64,000 nucleotides of DNA from Cacajao melanocephalus (lineage: Eukaryota > Chordata > Mammalia > Primates > Pitheciidae). Shown here piece by piece: positions 12,801-24,036 of this stretch. The stretch covers positions 62,001 to 126,000 of the forward strand of contig CAUYLG010070425.1 of NCBI GenBank assembly GCA_963573385.1, given 5' to 3'. The notes under the pieces are model-generated. The model was not told the origin of the DNA, searched no databases, and saw only the letters and a program-made list of their open reading frames with translations. The position numbers and the translations under genes were made by a program. The stretch's first letter is position 1; the number at the start of each line of letters is the position of its first letter.

Positions 12801-13328
12801 ACCAGTGCTAGCCCCTGCTCCTGTGTTTGAGAAACACTGGGCATCTCCTCTTTGCCCAAGAGGTCTTGTCAGAGTTGTTAAGAAAAAAAAAGAGAGAGAG
12901 AGATGGTCAGAGGGAAGAACAACGGACAGCTTCTCTGATCTGCTGTTGGTTGCTGCTCTGTTTAAAAACGAATGAGCACCAGCCTACATCCTCATGCTTT
13001 GACTCCGGTTTCTGCAGATGCAAGTAGGAAATTCAGATGTGCCAGAGGAAGTTCAAACACGTTTCACCAACTCGTGGAGAGTTATGATGTCTGGTTGCGC
13101 ATTTAATGAGGCCGGTTTTAGCCCTGACACATGTACATAGCGACAAGAGCATAGCGTGAGCCGAGGATGCTCTGGGAGGGCCGTGGGCAGTGTCTGACCC
13201 ACAGCAAGCCCCGCACAGTTTTGCATCATTTGGTTACTGTTTCTCCCTTGCAGCAAGGTTTCGATAGGAACATGCTGGGAACCTTAGCCGGGGCCAACAG
13301 CCTCAGGAACTTCACCTCCCGATTCTAA
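723..13328 (+). CDS. PKP1: Plakophilin 1, 3' part of the coding region (spliced exons 4-14)
   Basis: Armadillo-repeat protein of the p120-catenin/plakophilin family. It links desmosomal cadherins and desmoplakin to keratin filaments in stratified epithelia and is also found in the nucleus. Joining 723-867, 1751-1958, 2771-2948, 4334-4448, 6032-6187, 7036-7212, 8423-8576, 8919-9105, 9727-9811 and 13254-13328 gives one open frame of 492 full codons ending in TAA. All joins are AG/GT and phase-compatible. This equals residues 235-726 of the 726-residue 1a form, so the whole armadillo domain is here and the N-terminal head lies upstream of the window. Between repeats 5 and 6 the family's flexible insert is visible (exons 9-10, around the CFSNKSDKMM and PLPEEETNPKGSG stretches). 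Compared with remembered human PKP1 I see about a dozen substitutions and no frame change. The gene is intact. Identification is very secure; the numbering assumes the usual 15-exon gene. Confidence 0.97.
868..1750 (+). other. PKP1 intron 4
   Basis: Unique-looking intron sequence with a T-rich/A-rich spot at 1651-1672. No repeat or extra exon recognised. Confidence 0.8.
1751..1958 (+). CDS. PKP1: PKP1 exon 5
   Basis: The acceptor is ccggcag at 1750 and the donor is CCG|gtagga at 1959. It reads VYQLGGICKLVDLLRSPN and on to QKQLTG, residues 283-352, leaving one base of the Gly-352 codon. It contains a typical armadillo helix-3 pattern (QQAAAGALRNLV). Confidence 0.96.
1959..2770 (+). other. PKP1 intron 5
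   Basis: No repeat, exon or motif recognised. The first 200 bp are GC-rich, the rest average. Confidence 0.8.
2771..2948 (+). CDS. PKP1: PKP1 exon 6
   Basis: The acceptor is gatccccag at 2770. The exon starts gg to complete Gly-352, then LLWNLSSTDELKEELIADAL, and ends GCL plus AG of a split Arg codon before gtgaga at 2949. It encodes residues 352-411. The remembered human sequence has GNSNMSREV; here it reads GHSNVSREM, a small cluster of changes in one loop. Confidence 0.96.
3897..3959 (+). CDS. PKP1: PKP1 alternative exon 7 (isoform 1b insert, 21 residues)
   Basis: A candidate exon of exactly 63 nt follows a strong acceptor (tctgcctgccccacag, ending 3896) and precedes a GTGAGC donor at 3960. 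Entered from the AG of the split Arg-411 codon it stays open, reading from KRLGMQEL to TSSR and finishing with a Val codon completed by the first base of exon 8. Plakophilin 1b is known to differ from 1a by 21 residues at this position. Length, phase and both splice sites therefore agree, and the peptide resembles the remembered human insert. Inclusion keeps the frame; the nuclear-leaning 1b form is the minor isoform. No other AG/GT pair that I tested in this intron gave an in-frame 63-nt exon. Confidence 0.85.
4334..4448 (+). CDS. PKP1: PKP1 exon 8
   Basis: A long pyrimidine tract (about 4115-4330) leads to the acceptor ctgcctcag at 4333; the donor is AAG|gtgagt at 4449. It reads NLSSADAGRQTMRNYSGL and ends in RCDDK, residues 411-449, in phase 0. 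The protein matches remembered human PKP1 exactly in this exon. Confidence 0.96.
5234..5264 (+). repeat. Left arm of a dispersed inverted repeat (PKP1 intron 8)
   Basis: This 31-nt segment starts agtcagcttctaga and recurs in inverted orientation at 8111-8141 with 29 of 31 bases the same. Both arms are probably pieces of one old interspersed repeat family. Confidence 0.75.
5690..5860 (+). mobile_element. MIR fragment, PKP1 intron 8
   Basis: cccatttcacagctgagaaa..gctgaggcccagagaag..aatggcagattcaaactcag is the MIR core order. Confidence 0.75.
6032..6187 (+). CDS. PKP1: PKP1 exon 9
   Basis: The acceptor is ggtccccag at 6031; the donor is ATG|gtgagt at 6188. Its 52 complete codons start SVENCMCVLHNLSYRLDAEV and finish SNKSDKMM, residues 450-501. 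The end of the exon runs into the flexible insert that separates armadillo repeats 5 and 6. Confidence 0.96.
6188..7035 (+). other. PKP1 intron 9
   Basis: GC-rich unique sequence. Nothing recognised. Confidence 0.8.
7036..7212 (+). CDS. PKP1: PKP1 exon 10
   Basis: The acceptor is tcatcctcag at 7035; the donor is CTG|gtaagc at 7213. Its 59 codons run from NNNFDCPLPEEETNPKGSG to LQNLTASKGL, residues 502-560. The acidic, Pro/Gly-rich beginning is the loop that bends the armadillo superhelix in the plakophilin family. The remembered human sequence has Tyr for Phe in NNNFDC. Confidence 0.96.
8111..8141 (-). repeat. Right arm of the dispersed inverted repeat (PKP1 intron 10)
   Basis: It is the inverted partner of 5234-5264. 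The two arms enclose exons 9 and 10 of PKP1. Confidence 0.75.
8423..8576 (+). CDS. PKP1: PKP1 exon 11
   Basis: The acceptor is cctctcttag at 8422; the donor is G|gtaaga at 8577. It reads MSSGMSQLIGLKEKGLPQIA to HRVM plus one base of Gly-612. The internal ATG at 8423 is an ordinary Met codon, not a start. The remembered human sequence has HPLLHR; here it is HPVLHR. Confidence 0.96.
8919..9105 (+). CDS. PKP1: PKP1 exon 12
   Basis: The acceptor is cttcctctcccag at 8918; the donor is AG|gtggga at 9106. It reads GNQVFSEVTRLLTSHTGNTS to LNLCRS, residues 612-673 plus part of 674. Differences from remembered human PKP1 cluster here (FSEV for FPEV, LARQYFSSG for LAKQYFSSS, NNVLNL for NNIINL); all are conservative or in loops. 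Confidence 0.96.
9727..9811 (+). CDS. PKP1: PKP1 exon 13
   Basis: The acceptor is ctcacctgcccag at 9726; the donor is CAG|gtaaga at 9812. It completes Ser-674, then reads ASPKAAEAARLLLSDMWSSK to LRQ, residues 674-702, the last armadillo repeat. Confidence 0.96.
9812..13253 (+). other. PKP1 intron 13
   Basis: The longest complete intron on this side. 9852-9925 resembles 7307-7380 in intron 10 (about 80% over 70 nt), probably an old repeat. 10,850-12,120 is purine-rich on the + strand and therefore has long stop-free frames on the - strand; no known protein is seen. 12,667-12,710 has a phrase like the same old repeat. Confidence 0.7.
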
Positions 13329-13359
13329 GAAGAGGCTATCCAAGCAAGTTGGCTTGCAG
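13254..13359 (+). CDS. PKP1: PKP1 exon 14: C-terminus, stop codon and first 31 nt of 3' UTR
   Basis: The acceptor is tttctcccttgcag at 13253. The exon reads QGFDRNMLGTLAGANSLRNF then TSRF and stops at TAA (13326-13328). It continues 31 nt as 3' UTR to the donor GCAG|gtaaga at 13360. It follows a 3.4-kb intron, the longest one complete on the PKP1 side of the window. The stop lies upstream of one more exon junction but closer than the roughly 50-55 nt that normally triggers nonsense-mediated decay. Confidence 0.95.
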
Positions 13360-14566
13360 GTAAGAATCGCCCCACCCCCAGGACAACGGATGCCTTCGGG
13401 ACCACTTTGACAGCCTCAGCCAGTCTCAGAGGCAGGGGCGAGGCCTGTGCTCCCAGGACACAGAAGCCTCCTCTCGCCTGGCTCTGCCCAACGCAAGCAG
13501 TTGTGTAGACAGCTTGACTGGGGTCGTGGATTGTCCCACCCTCCAGATGTTAGGGGTGTCTAATGTCCTAGGAGTGTCAGAGGGGTCGGAAGGTCTGAGC
13601 AGGACTGCTAGGTACAGATGTGCAGGTTGTACACTGAACAACACAGGTGGTGCCATTCACATGAGCTACAGTGAGTTTTACAATACGGATAACTGGAGTT
13701 CTAGAATATGTCATTCTGGGTTTGGTCATCCACAGCTCATTTTTTTATCCTTTTATAATTCCCTTTCCAGTCTCTGCACATGCCCAGTATGGACAAGCTT
13801 ATTTCCGGCTGATGATTCTAGGGCCCAAAAACTCAGAACCAATCCTATGACAAAGGCTTGCAAACCTTAGTGTTCATTGGAGGCATCTGGGTTGCTTGCT
13901 AACGTGCACACGCTTGGCCCCAACCCCAGCTATTCTGACTCAATAGCCCTGGAGTGGGATCCAGGAAAGTCTATTTTTAAACAAGTGTCTAAAGTGTTTC
14001 TGAAGCCGGTAAGCCGAGAATCACAAATAGATACTCCAGCCAGACATCAGCACTCCTAGAGAGGGGCCTCAGAGGCAGCCCAGCATGGCATCATCTGCAA
14101 ATAGCCTGGGGTCAAGACAGGCTCTCCTGAGCTGAGGGTGACCGCTGAGCCCAGGCTGTCTGCCAGCACCCCCCGGCCCAATCCCTGGTGGGGAGAGAGC
14201 ACTGTAACTTTGGTCTGCATGAAGGTTAAATAAGACTTCAGATATCCTCTCGTGGCAAACAAGCTGCAGCAACTTGAAGGCAGAAAAGGAGAAAGTGATT
14301 CAATTCAGCAGATCCTTGATGAACACCACCTTCATGCTTAGTGCAGGACAGCCTGGCAGGGGACAGTGGGGCAGGGTGCCAGACAAAGCTGACAAGCTTC
14401 TGAATCCACAGGGCAATCTATAAACGTGTCTAGGGCAGCCTTGACTCCAGTCTCAGGCCAGGGCACATCTGGGGCAGATGTGAGAAGAGGGTGGCAGTAC
14501 AGTCCGGGCGTGTGCCGTGGAAACATGTCACTGTAAACGCTAACTGGAGGACTTCTCCTTTTCCAG
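13360..14566 (+). other. PKP1 intron 14 (within the 3' UTR)
   Basis: Splits the 3' UTR. No mobile element recognised; CT- and A-rich short tracts only. Confidence 0.8.
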
Positions 14567-14810
14567 GAAGATGTGACCCAGCTGCGATGGCCTCAGTCCT
14601 CTCTGGATGGGTTAGTCTGTCCATCCTGTGCAGTATTTGGAAAAGTTCACACGCAGCTGAGAAGAAACCTGGAAACTGTGGATAACGGAAATATTTTTCG
14701 ATTTTTTTTTCCTTGGGGGAAGTGGCAGGCAATGGGGGTTAGGGAGGGCGGGAGGGGGCTTTCTTGAGTTAAAGGGGCTTATATGTAATATTTCTTCCTC
14801 TGAGAAACGG

Positions 14811-14872
14811 TATATATATATGTGTATAATGTAAGTGTGTGCATGCGTGTGCGCGTGCATGTATGTGTGTGA
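14811..14872 (+). repeat. Alternating purine-pyrimidine tract in PKP1 3' UTR
   Basis: A run of TA, TG, CA and CG dinucleotides including gtgtgtgcatgcgtgtgcgc. It is UG-rich in the mRNA. Confidence 0.85.
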
Positions 14873-17456
14873 GAGTGTCTTAAAGCATAACCGCAAACTG
14901 CAAAAAGCTAGGGAAGCTATTTTATTGCAGCTCATAAGGTGGTGAAAAGGACTCTCCACTTTCTTACTCATAGGCAAGGACAATATGTGCTTTTTGGTGA
15001 GCTGCTCATAGTTCGTGAAATGTATGGTGCCGGGGCGAGGGGCCATCTCTGCAGTCAGGCCCTTGGAGGAGTCCTGCAGGCTTCCTAACAGCGGTCTCCA
15101 GGGGTGCAGGAGGAACTGGGGCTGGGCCAGCCTCCCGCCTTATAAGGCTGCTTTCCAAGAAGGGAGGTCTGGTGTATCTCATGGGAAAATCTGGTGTGTC
15201 TGATAATGCCAGCCCTCAGGCAGCACCACAAGGACTGAGGCTGGGCAGGTGTGAGGCTCCAGAGGTTGGCAGGACACGCTCGCATGCTTTGCCAAATGAG
15301 GCTTGCTTAGGGGAGTAGGAGCTGAAAGGTGGTGCCTGGCATTTTCTTGGTCTGTGTGCCCATCAGAGCAGGCTCGATCTGCAAAGACTCTGCATTCAGA
15401 GGTCTTGTCATCTACTTGTTGCAGGAGAAAGAAGGTAAAACATGATTTGTTTATTATTATTATTTTTTAACCAAAGCTATTTTGTTGCAGCTCTTCCCCA
15501 AGAGCTGTTCTGAGAATGGCTGTTTGCTCTTCATATTCCCAGCGGCGTGGAGAGGGGAACAGGTGGGGTTGGGCATATACCTATTCCAGCTTCCAGTGGG
15601 ATGGAGTTGGAGGGTAGAAATGAACCAGAAAGATGTTTCCACCAAGCCTGCTGTGAGTCAAGTGAGGGAGTGTTTGGGGTCCCTGGAGTCTTGGAGGGGG
15701 GAGTTTGGGTAGACTAGGAAAGGAAAGTGCCATATCAGAGTACCGCCAAGCCCCCAGCCCAGCCAGGGGCCGCCCCCCACTTCCCCTGAACGCCAGCTGT
15801 CCTGGCTCCACTCTGTGAAACCCCCATGGGATGTGATAAACAGGCCCATTAGGGGCATCAGCCACATCGAGCACCCAGATTCTGTGCACTTCAAATGAGC
15901 AGTAGCAGGAGGGGTCCCGAGGGCCTTATGAGGAAACCCATGTGGACAACCCTTGGTGTAGAATGAGACCGAGCAGAGCCCACCACTCCCAAGCCTGGCT
16001 CCTTCTAGCCTTCACCTCCGGGCTAGCGTTGCTGGTGGTAGAGAGGAATTAACTTCCTGGTCTGTGCCCTTCTCTAGAAAAATATAAGATACTCCTCCTC
16101 CTCACTCCTTCTCAGCCTCCTCCCAAGTCTCCTCTTCCGCACCATCCCCAAGTCTGAACCTACCTCTTGCCCCAGCAATCAGAACTAGAAAGCACCAATG
16201 TGGACTCAGAATGACAACTGAGGGTGAGAAGCCAGACATGTGAGGACGCTGTCCTCTGAGAGGTGTCCCTGGCCATCAGCCAGCTGTGCTGCAGTGCTGA
16301 GGGTCTGTCACACCCTCCCTTGCTTCTGCTCACACCGGGAGGCCCATCCTGGCCCACCTCTCCCTCTCGGGGCCCCACGTGGGAGCCTGGTCTCCCTGGA
16401 CTGTCCTGGGCATAGGTTTCAGGGTGCCTCCTCTGCTGTCATCAGAACCCAGAGGAATTCACCTTCTAAAAGAGATTTGTGGCACACCAATCTGTGGCGG
16501 ACAGTGTCCTAAGCACTCAGACCACATCAGGGAAGAAAACAGACCACATCCCTGTCCTCATGCGGCTTACGTTTTCCTAGAGGAAAGAGGAGACATGAGT
16601 CCTTGGCTTTCGGGCTCCCCCAAGTGGGGGCTGTACAGTCCGTCAGGGCAGGAGGGAAATGTACCACTACATGTGAAACTTACCAGCCCAGGCGGGCGCT
16701 CCTTCCCCTTAGCACTGCCCTGGCCTCCTGCAGCCCCTTGCCTCACATTCCTCCCAATCCGCAGGATGAAGAGCCTGGTGGGCCCAGCCCCTGCCCTGGG
16801 AACGAGGCAGCTTCCCAGGCCTCAGGGGCTCAGGTGGACAGTTAGGGCAGGCCTGACTTTGGTGGTCTCACCCGTTCCCTCTCAGGCCAGCTCAGGTCAT
16901 CAGGGCCTCTGACCCAGGCCTGTCATTTTGGAAGGAGCAAAACCGAGAGGGGCTTTTCCTAGAGAAAGAGACCAAGGAGTTTGCCAGGCTTCATCTTAGC
17001 CAACACGTCTTAGCATTTTAAGTCCACATTGGCCTCGCACTACCAGGACCAATGCCAGAAATAAGAAGTTCCAATTTGGGGCCAAATGAGGAAGGACACA
17101 GTCCCTGCCCCCACCCTGACCCTGGGACCTCCTGTGCTTAAGACAAATCCAGTCATTGGCCACCAGCCACCTCTGCAGTGGGGACCACACCAACAGCCCT
17201 GACTCCATACTCCCCCCGGGGACCCAGGGGGCAGTGACCTTGAAACCCGGCTGAGAGGTGGATGGCTGGGAGGACCCAGACTGCAGCCAGGGGTGGGCAG
17301 GGAAGGGAAGCCCAGGGCGGCTGTGAGGGATCTGGGAGCCTCCCTGTAGCCCACCCTTCCCTTGCTTCATGTTTGTAGAAGAACCTTGTGCTGGCCGGGC
17401 CCAGTTTCCTTGTGTGATGCACGGATGTATTTGCTTTTTTGGAAATATAGAAAATC

Positions 17457-17462
17457 AATAAA
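17457..17462 (+). terminator. PKP1: PKP1 polyadenylation signal AATAAA
   Basis: A canonical hexamer in aatcaataaattgc is followed within 20 nt by a T-rich stretch (gtttctttgaactttttc) that suits the downstream element. It is the only canonical signal that I noticed near the end of the conserved 3' exon. Confidence 0.85.
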
Positions 17463-17845
17463 TTGCTAGTGTTTCTTTGAACTTTTTCGAGGAGTGGATT
17501 CTTTGCGGTGCTGTTGAGGGATGAAGGGGCTACTCATTTCCTTCCATGATCTCCTCTTAGGGACCCTGTATCAGGCAAGAATTGAGAAGGCCACCCGAGG
17601 GCACAGGGGTAACACTATCCCTAGACACCTGCACATGTGAGCGAGCACCATAGCTCACATGTGGTGAACACATCTGAACCTCACCGGAGCTCCATGATGC
17701 TAGGATTGTAAAGTGAGACAGGGAGGGAACAAATGCCCCCAGGGTCACACAGCTTATACATGTCCTCAAGCCTGAACCCATCCAGGTGATGCATCTGTAG
17801 GAAAGAGAAATTCAAGGATGAAGGTCAATGAGTTGGTATTGATTT

Positions 17846-18091
17846 AGTTTTATTTATTTATTTATTTGTTGAGACAGGGTTTTGCTCTGTTGCCCGGGCT
17901 GGAGTACAGGGATGTGATCATAGCTCAAAGCAGGTTCAACCTCCCAGGCTCAAGGAGTCCTCCCAGCTTAGCCTCCCACTATGGGTCTCACTAAATTGCC
18001 CAGGCCGGTCTCTAACTGCTGGACTCAAGTGATCCTTCTGCCTTTGCCTCTCAAAGCACTGGAATTCCAGGCATGAGCCACTGTGCCTGGC
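17846..18091 (-). mobile_element. Old Alu (J-type), antisense
   Basis: It starts with a TTTA-rich tail and continues gagacagggttttgctctgt to gagccactgtgcctggc. It is much diverged and shorter than 280 bp. It lies just downstream of the PKP1 polyadenylation site. Confidence 0.9.
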
Positions 18092-18588
18092 TGGAGCTGA
18101 TGTTTATTGAATGCCTACTCTACGTGAGTTCTGTTTTGGGTGCTGGAGGGTCACAAAAACAAAGGATGTGATGAGCCCCAGCCTCAAGAGTCTCGTAAGG
18201 GACAAGACAAACATAGGGAAACTGAGGCACATGTAGTAAATTCCAAGTGATGGTGTGGACTGTCAGTGCCAGTCATGGCCACCTGGGTAGAGAAGGTCAG
18301 GATGCTTGGGGAAGGCTGACATGAGCTTTTCCCAATTTGAAAGGGTGGTGACTGGCAAGGCCTCTCTACTACAGCCCATGGCCCTGACCTCCTGGACCAT
18401 CCCACAGTTTAGTCATGCCCAGAGAGGCCAGGGAGAAGCAACGGTTCCTTTTGTGGCCTGGACTGTTAAATACACGAGGCCTGGGACATCCAAAAAAGGT
18501 TCTAAAACCTGAAAAATATGTCCTGGCTCCAAAATGTGAGATCAAGTGACAAATTTACAATCAACAAATGTTTAGATTGCTAAGCTTT

Positions 18589-18960
18589 CAGTGAAATACA
18601 GCCTGCATGCAGAAATACGTGCAACTGAAAACATGTGCAGCTCAATGAAGCTTCACAAATGAATAGCATCCGGACTGAGAAATAGAACATCACAGCACCC
18701 AAAACCCTGCTCAGACCCCTTCAGATCACTATCCTCCTCCCCAAGGGTAACCACTGCCCGATTTTTGAACTTTATTTAAAGGGAGTCAGTAAGTCCTGTT
18801 TTGTGTCTGCCTATTTTATCTCAACAGTATGTTTGTAAGATTCATTCATTCCTCTCGCAAGTTCCGATCACTGCTGTCTAGTAATCCATGTGTAACTGCT
18901 ACCATGCAAAATGCAATATGGCATCACCACCGTTGTGACATGTACTATTTACAAACAACT
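18589..18960 (-). mobile_element. Old L1 3' end, antisense
   Basis: It contains the familiar pattern gaatagcatcc..agaaatagaacatcacagcaccc..ggtaaccactg..ttgtgtctgcctattt..ttgtaagattcattcat. The same family occurs at 22755-23058. Fragmentary. Confidence 0.65.
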
Positions 18961-19559
18961 GGAAACAAAGTGTGGATTAGTTGTCTCACTTCCTAAAAAT
19001 TCCCACCTGTGATATAATTACTGGGAAATTACAACTAACGGGAAAGAAGTTAGATTTTGCGTGGGACGTGGGTGCGCTTAACGTGCAGCAGTGCCAAAAA
19101 GCTACAGATGTATCAATTCCGCTGTCCCTGGCCAACCGGGAGGCAGGCCCTCTGGCCCCTTCAGAGGACTGTCCAATGAGAGCGTTCAGGAACAGATGGG
19201 CAAGACCAAACTGGGAGGCACCAGGAGCAGCTGGTGGCCTAGACTGTGGCAAGGAAAAGATCTCGGGGTCCTGGAGGCTGAGTCTCCCAGACCCTATGCC
19301 CAGGCTACCGCCAGGTCTCTCTGCCATGAGCTTCAAAGCCATTTTTTCCTGTTGCCCTTGGAAGTATTCTGGCCCAGAACCTGATTCTCTGCATGAAAGA
19401 TAAAGCATTCATGGTGCGTCTCTTTTTGGAGTGCAGTGCGTTCTGTTGTCCAGCACAGTTGGAGAAAAGAGTGAACAGAAGTCGTTAATAATAACCATAG
19501 TCTTTCTACTTGAGGGGAGCCACACATTAACCCCTTTCACTTTCAAAGCCTTAGGGTGT

Positions 19560-19735
19560 TGGTTTACTGTTTTGATCTTTACTTCCTTCCAGGGAGACAG
19601 GCAGCGCCCAGAGTATTACATTTCAATTTATAGATGAGGAAACTTAGACCCGAAGAAAGAAAGTGACTTGCTCACAGTCACGTAGCACGTTTGTGGCAGA
19701 ACCAAGTCGGAGACTCAGACCTCCCGTGTCTCAGC
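19560..19735 (+). mobile_element. MIR fragment, intergenic
   Basis: tttatagatgaggaaactta..gaaagtgacttgctcacagtc..tttgtggcagaaccaag. Confidence 0.75.
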
Positions 19736-20634
19736 CCAAGTCTGCTCTGGTCAATTCTCATGAGCCTGCCCAGCTGTCAAAGCGTTAGAACGTGTTCAGA
19801 AAGGCCTGACACAAAGGCGATACTGTGCATAACCAAATCTCTAGTGAATCAGAAGCTCACGGCACCTCGAGGCGCCATAAGATTAAACAGCGTATGAGCT
19901 GTGGTTGCTGGGCAGACATGCCAATAAATGAAGAATTCTGATAGATGGAAAATCAGATACCAAAAACTACAGTGTGAATCATCTCATCTGGGGCCGGTGG
20001 TTTGGTTGATTAGAATATGGGGGTAATGAGGCCAGGGCCACAGAGAAAGAAATACCTCAAGGACTCCAGCTGGTATCCTCCACCCTCACCCATCATCCTG
20101 TAGACCTTGGCAGAGTGCGAATGTCACCAAGTGACATGCCAGTCTCTCTGGGAAGCATGTCAAAGATGACAAGCCCCACTGATGGCAGATCAGCAGAGAC
20201 ATCCCATATACAGAAAGGATTTCAGGCTTCCAGCATTCCTAAACCCTCTCCCTGGCCCATTAAGAAGTTTCATGGCTGCTAAATTAATTTTTAAAACTTC
20301 TAAAAAGCATTTCAGCATTTACCAAGGGGTTCTAAATCTCTGGGGTATAAATGTCACCCCCTGCATAAAAGGCCATTAAAATCCTACTCTCTGTAGGTCT
20401 CTCAGAAAGGAAACACCAGCCAGCTCTCCAGGGCTAGCGGGGCCCATGCATGTCATTCTGGATCCTTTCACTCTCACCTTCCTGCATTCTGGGGCCCAGA
20501 GTTTCCCTGGAGGATAGCTGGACTAGGGGACAGCGTGGACGTGGAGAAGAATGACCACCTATTCCGTGACCCCCACAGGAGCGGGCACTGGTGCGCATTG
20601 AAGACCTTCCATCTCTATCTGGATGCTGCAAAGT

Positions 20635-20760
20635 AAGTGGGATCATTCCCACTTCACAGATAGAGAAACTATGATTCAGAGAGGTGGAGCAACTTTTTCA
20701 AGGTCATGCAACTAGTAGGTGATGGATTTGGATTTTGAACGAGGTCTGAGGCCAAGGTTG
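20635..20760 (+). mobile_element. MIR fragment, intergenic
   Basis: cccacttcacagatagagaa..aaggtcatgcaactagtagg..ttggattttgaacg. Confidence 0.7.
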
Positions 20761-21579
20761 ACGCTCCTCTCCCTTCTCTATAGCTGCCATCTAGACAGCA
20801 GGTGCCAACAGTTAGGCTGGCTCCAAAACTGGCCTCTAATGACTCCCACCTGAGACCAGGTGCCCTTCTGAGCCTTCTGTAACCTGTGTTGGAAAACGGA
20901 AGAAGCACCTGTACCCCACACATCCGCTGCTCATCTTTTCTTTTTAATTCGAGAAACGTCTAGGAAAAAAATTCTTGTCTTCCTCCAAAAGTTCAGAGGT
21001 CAAGGCAAAAATAGAATCCAACATCCCACTCTCACTTCCTCCTCTGAACTGAGAAAGCCCTTCTCCAGACAACCCATGTCCCAGCCACTCTTGAATCTGA
21101 AAGCAGTCACTTCTTTCCCAATCTCTCTCTTTCTTGCTCTCTTCCCTGCTCAGAGCTGATCCTGCCTGGTCCCCCGTCTGTCTGGTTTTGAGCACTCCTG
21201 CGGGGAGAGCCTTTATTCTTGGCCCCAAATAACCAGATGTCCTTGGTGGTTGGACCAATGGCAGGACTGCAGAGTGTGGGACTGTAGCCACAGGTGCTGA
21301 AGGCTGGGAGTCAGGCTGGCTCAGTGGCACGCTGGACCCACCATCCAGCACCCAGGATCTGCTGTCTGGAGCTGGCCTGTGTCAGGGTCACGGACCGTCA
21401 GAGTGGCGTGGTCAGGGAGCACATCTCTGCAGGCAATATCCACCCATTTTCCAACCATAGAATCCTTTGGGTAAGCCACACTGACCTGGAAAGTGAAACA
21501 CCAAACGGAGGAGACAGAGGCAGCCCGGGTGGAAGAGTCTTGGGCAGGAGCTCCACCTGCCCACTCCCTTTCTGCCTAG

Positions 21580-21945
21580 GCTCCGAGAGGATGTGGAGAA
21601 ACCGCTGGTCTAGTCCAACTCTCTCACTTTACAGTGAGGAACTGAGGACCAGAGAGGGAAGGTGACTTGCTGGGTCACAAAGCAGCACTAGGAGCAGGGC
21701 CAGGCCCTTCTCTACACCCGCCTCTGCTCTGTGCTGCAACTGCCCCTCCTCTCCCCACTGGACTAACGGCAGCTCTGGATGCCCCACAGTGCCTTCCGGA
21801 GCCCCGATGTAATGCCTAGCACCTGGGTGGTTGGTACAGCCACTTTCTGCACTGGACTGTGAGCTCCCTGAGGGCAGAGACCCAAGCAGTGCCTGGCACA
21901 GGGAAGGGGCTGGATATTTATCATTTTAAGTGAATAGGGAAGGAA
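21580..21945 (+). mobile_element. MIR-like and L2-like fragments, intergenic
   Basis: cactttacagtgaggaactg..ggtgacttgctgggtcacaa is MIR-like; ggactgtgagctccctgagg..cagtgcctggcacaggg is an L2 3' end phrase. Confidence 0.6.
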
Positions 21946-22040
21946 GGGGGGGAAATGCAAATAAGAGAAATATTTTCTTGTCTGGTATACTATTTTAACT
22001 GGTTTCCAGGAAACATGGGACTCTAAACGCAGGGGAAGTT

Positions 22041-22061
22041 CACACACACACACACACACAC
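22041..22061 (+). repeat. (CA)n microsatellite, intergenic
   Basis: Ten CA units, with a shorter run about 25 nt further on. Confidence 0.95.
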
Positions 22062-22340
22062 TCCGATAGAGCTTTACACTTATACACACACACAACCATG
22101 AGGCTGCTGGAGGGATCTGTGACAGCGCCTGGCACTGCGGGCGGGCACAGAGCAGAGGCTTGGTAAGGATCAGTGTCCCTGTATGATGAGAAGGCTCTCC
22201 CTGTAGCCCCAACTTTGGTGACCAGGACTCCGCAGGGGAGAGATTGATGCCGAGTATTCCCACATTCTAAAAGGAGTCTAGATTAATAGGGGCCGCACAC
22301 CTTTGATTAAAGATCCAAGGGCTTTTGAACGATGAGACTA

Positions 22341-22481
22341 GGCCAGGCATGGTGGCTCACGTGTAATCCCAGCATTTTGGGAGGCCGAGGCAGGAGGCTG
22401 CTTGTGCTCAGGAGTTTGAGACCAGCCTGGGCAACAAAGTGAGACCCCCATCTCCAGAACAGCAAAACAAAACAAAACACT
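22341..22481 (+). mobile_element. Free left Alu monomer (FLAM-like)
   Basis: ggccaggcatggtggctcac to cagcctgggcaacaaagtga, then an A-rich AAAAC tail. Only one arm is present, which fits an old monomeric Alu. Confidence 0.85.
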
Positions 22482-22754
22482 GTGAGACCGGACGAGATGA
22501 CCAAGGGCGTGGGGAATAGAGAAGAGCTTCAGAGGCTGCAGACCACTGATCAAAGAGAATGAGGAGGAACAGCCAGTGAAGTGGGAGGCCAGCCAGGAGA
22601 GTGTGGCATCTGGGAGCCAAGGAAAGGAAGTGGGCCCAGACGAAGGAGGGCCGGGCTGAGTGGGATGGTGGTGATGAGCACGCAGGATGAGGGCAGAGCT
22701 GACGATTGGACTCATGATTCTTTTATTTCCTCCTCCACCCTTTCTGCTCTTTTA

Positions 22755-23452
<698 letters not shown>

Positions 23453-23669
23453 CTAGGGGTTTATTTTTGCAGAAAACCAACTTTTGGCTTTGTTAACTTT
23501 CTCTATTTTTTTTTCCATTTCATCAATTTCTGCTCTTTATGATTTTCTTTATTTTACTTACTTTGGGCTTATTTAGCTTCTTAAAGTAGAAACGTAGGTC
23601 ATTGATTTTAGCCTTTCAGGTATTTAAAGTTCCCTCTCAACTACTTCAGCAGCATCTCATACATTCTGA

Positions 23670-24036
<367 letters not shown>

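Larger units (their letters stand above)
14567..17480 (+). other. PKP1: PKP1 last exon (exon 15), non-coding 3' UTR
   Basis: A strong acceptor (acttctccttttccag, ending 14566) continues the 3' UTR from exon 14. The exon is about 2.9 kb, ends shortly after AATAAA at 17457, and has no sustained reading frame. It contains an alternating purine-pyrimidine tract (14811-14872), a near-exact 20-mer repeated at 14914 and 15474, and an AT-rich stretch (15450-15470). The long non-coding end fits the large PKP1 mRNA. The cleavage point (about 17,478-17,482) is inferred from the signal. Confidence 0.85.
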
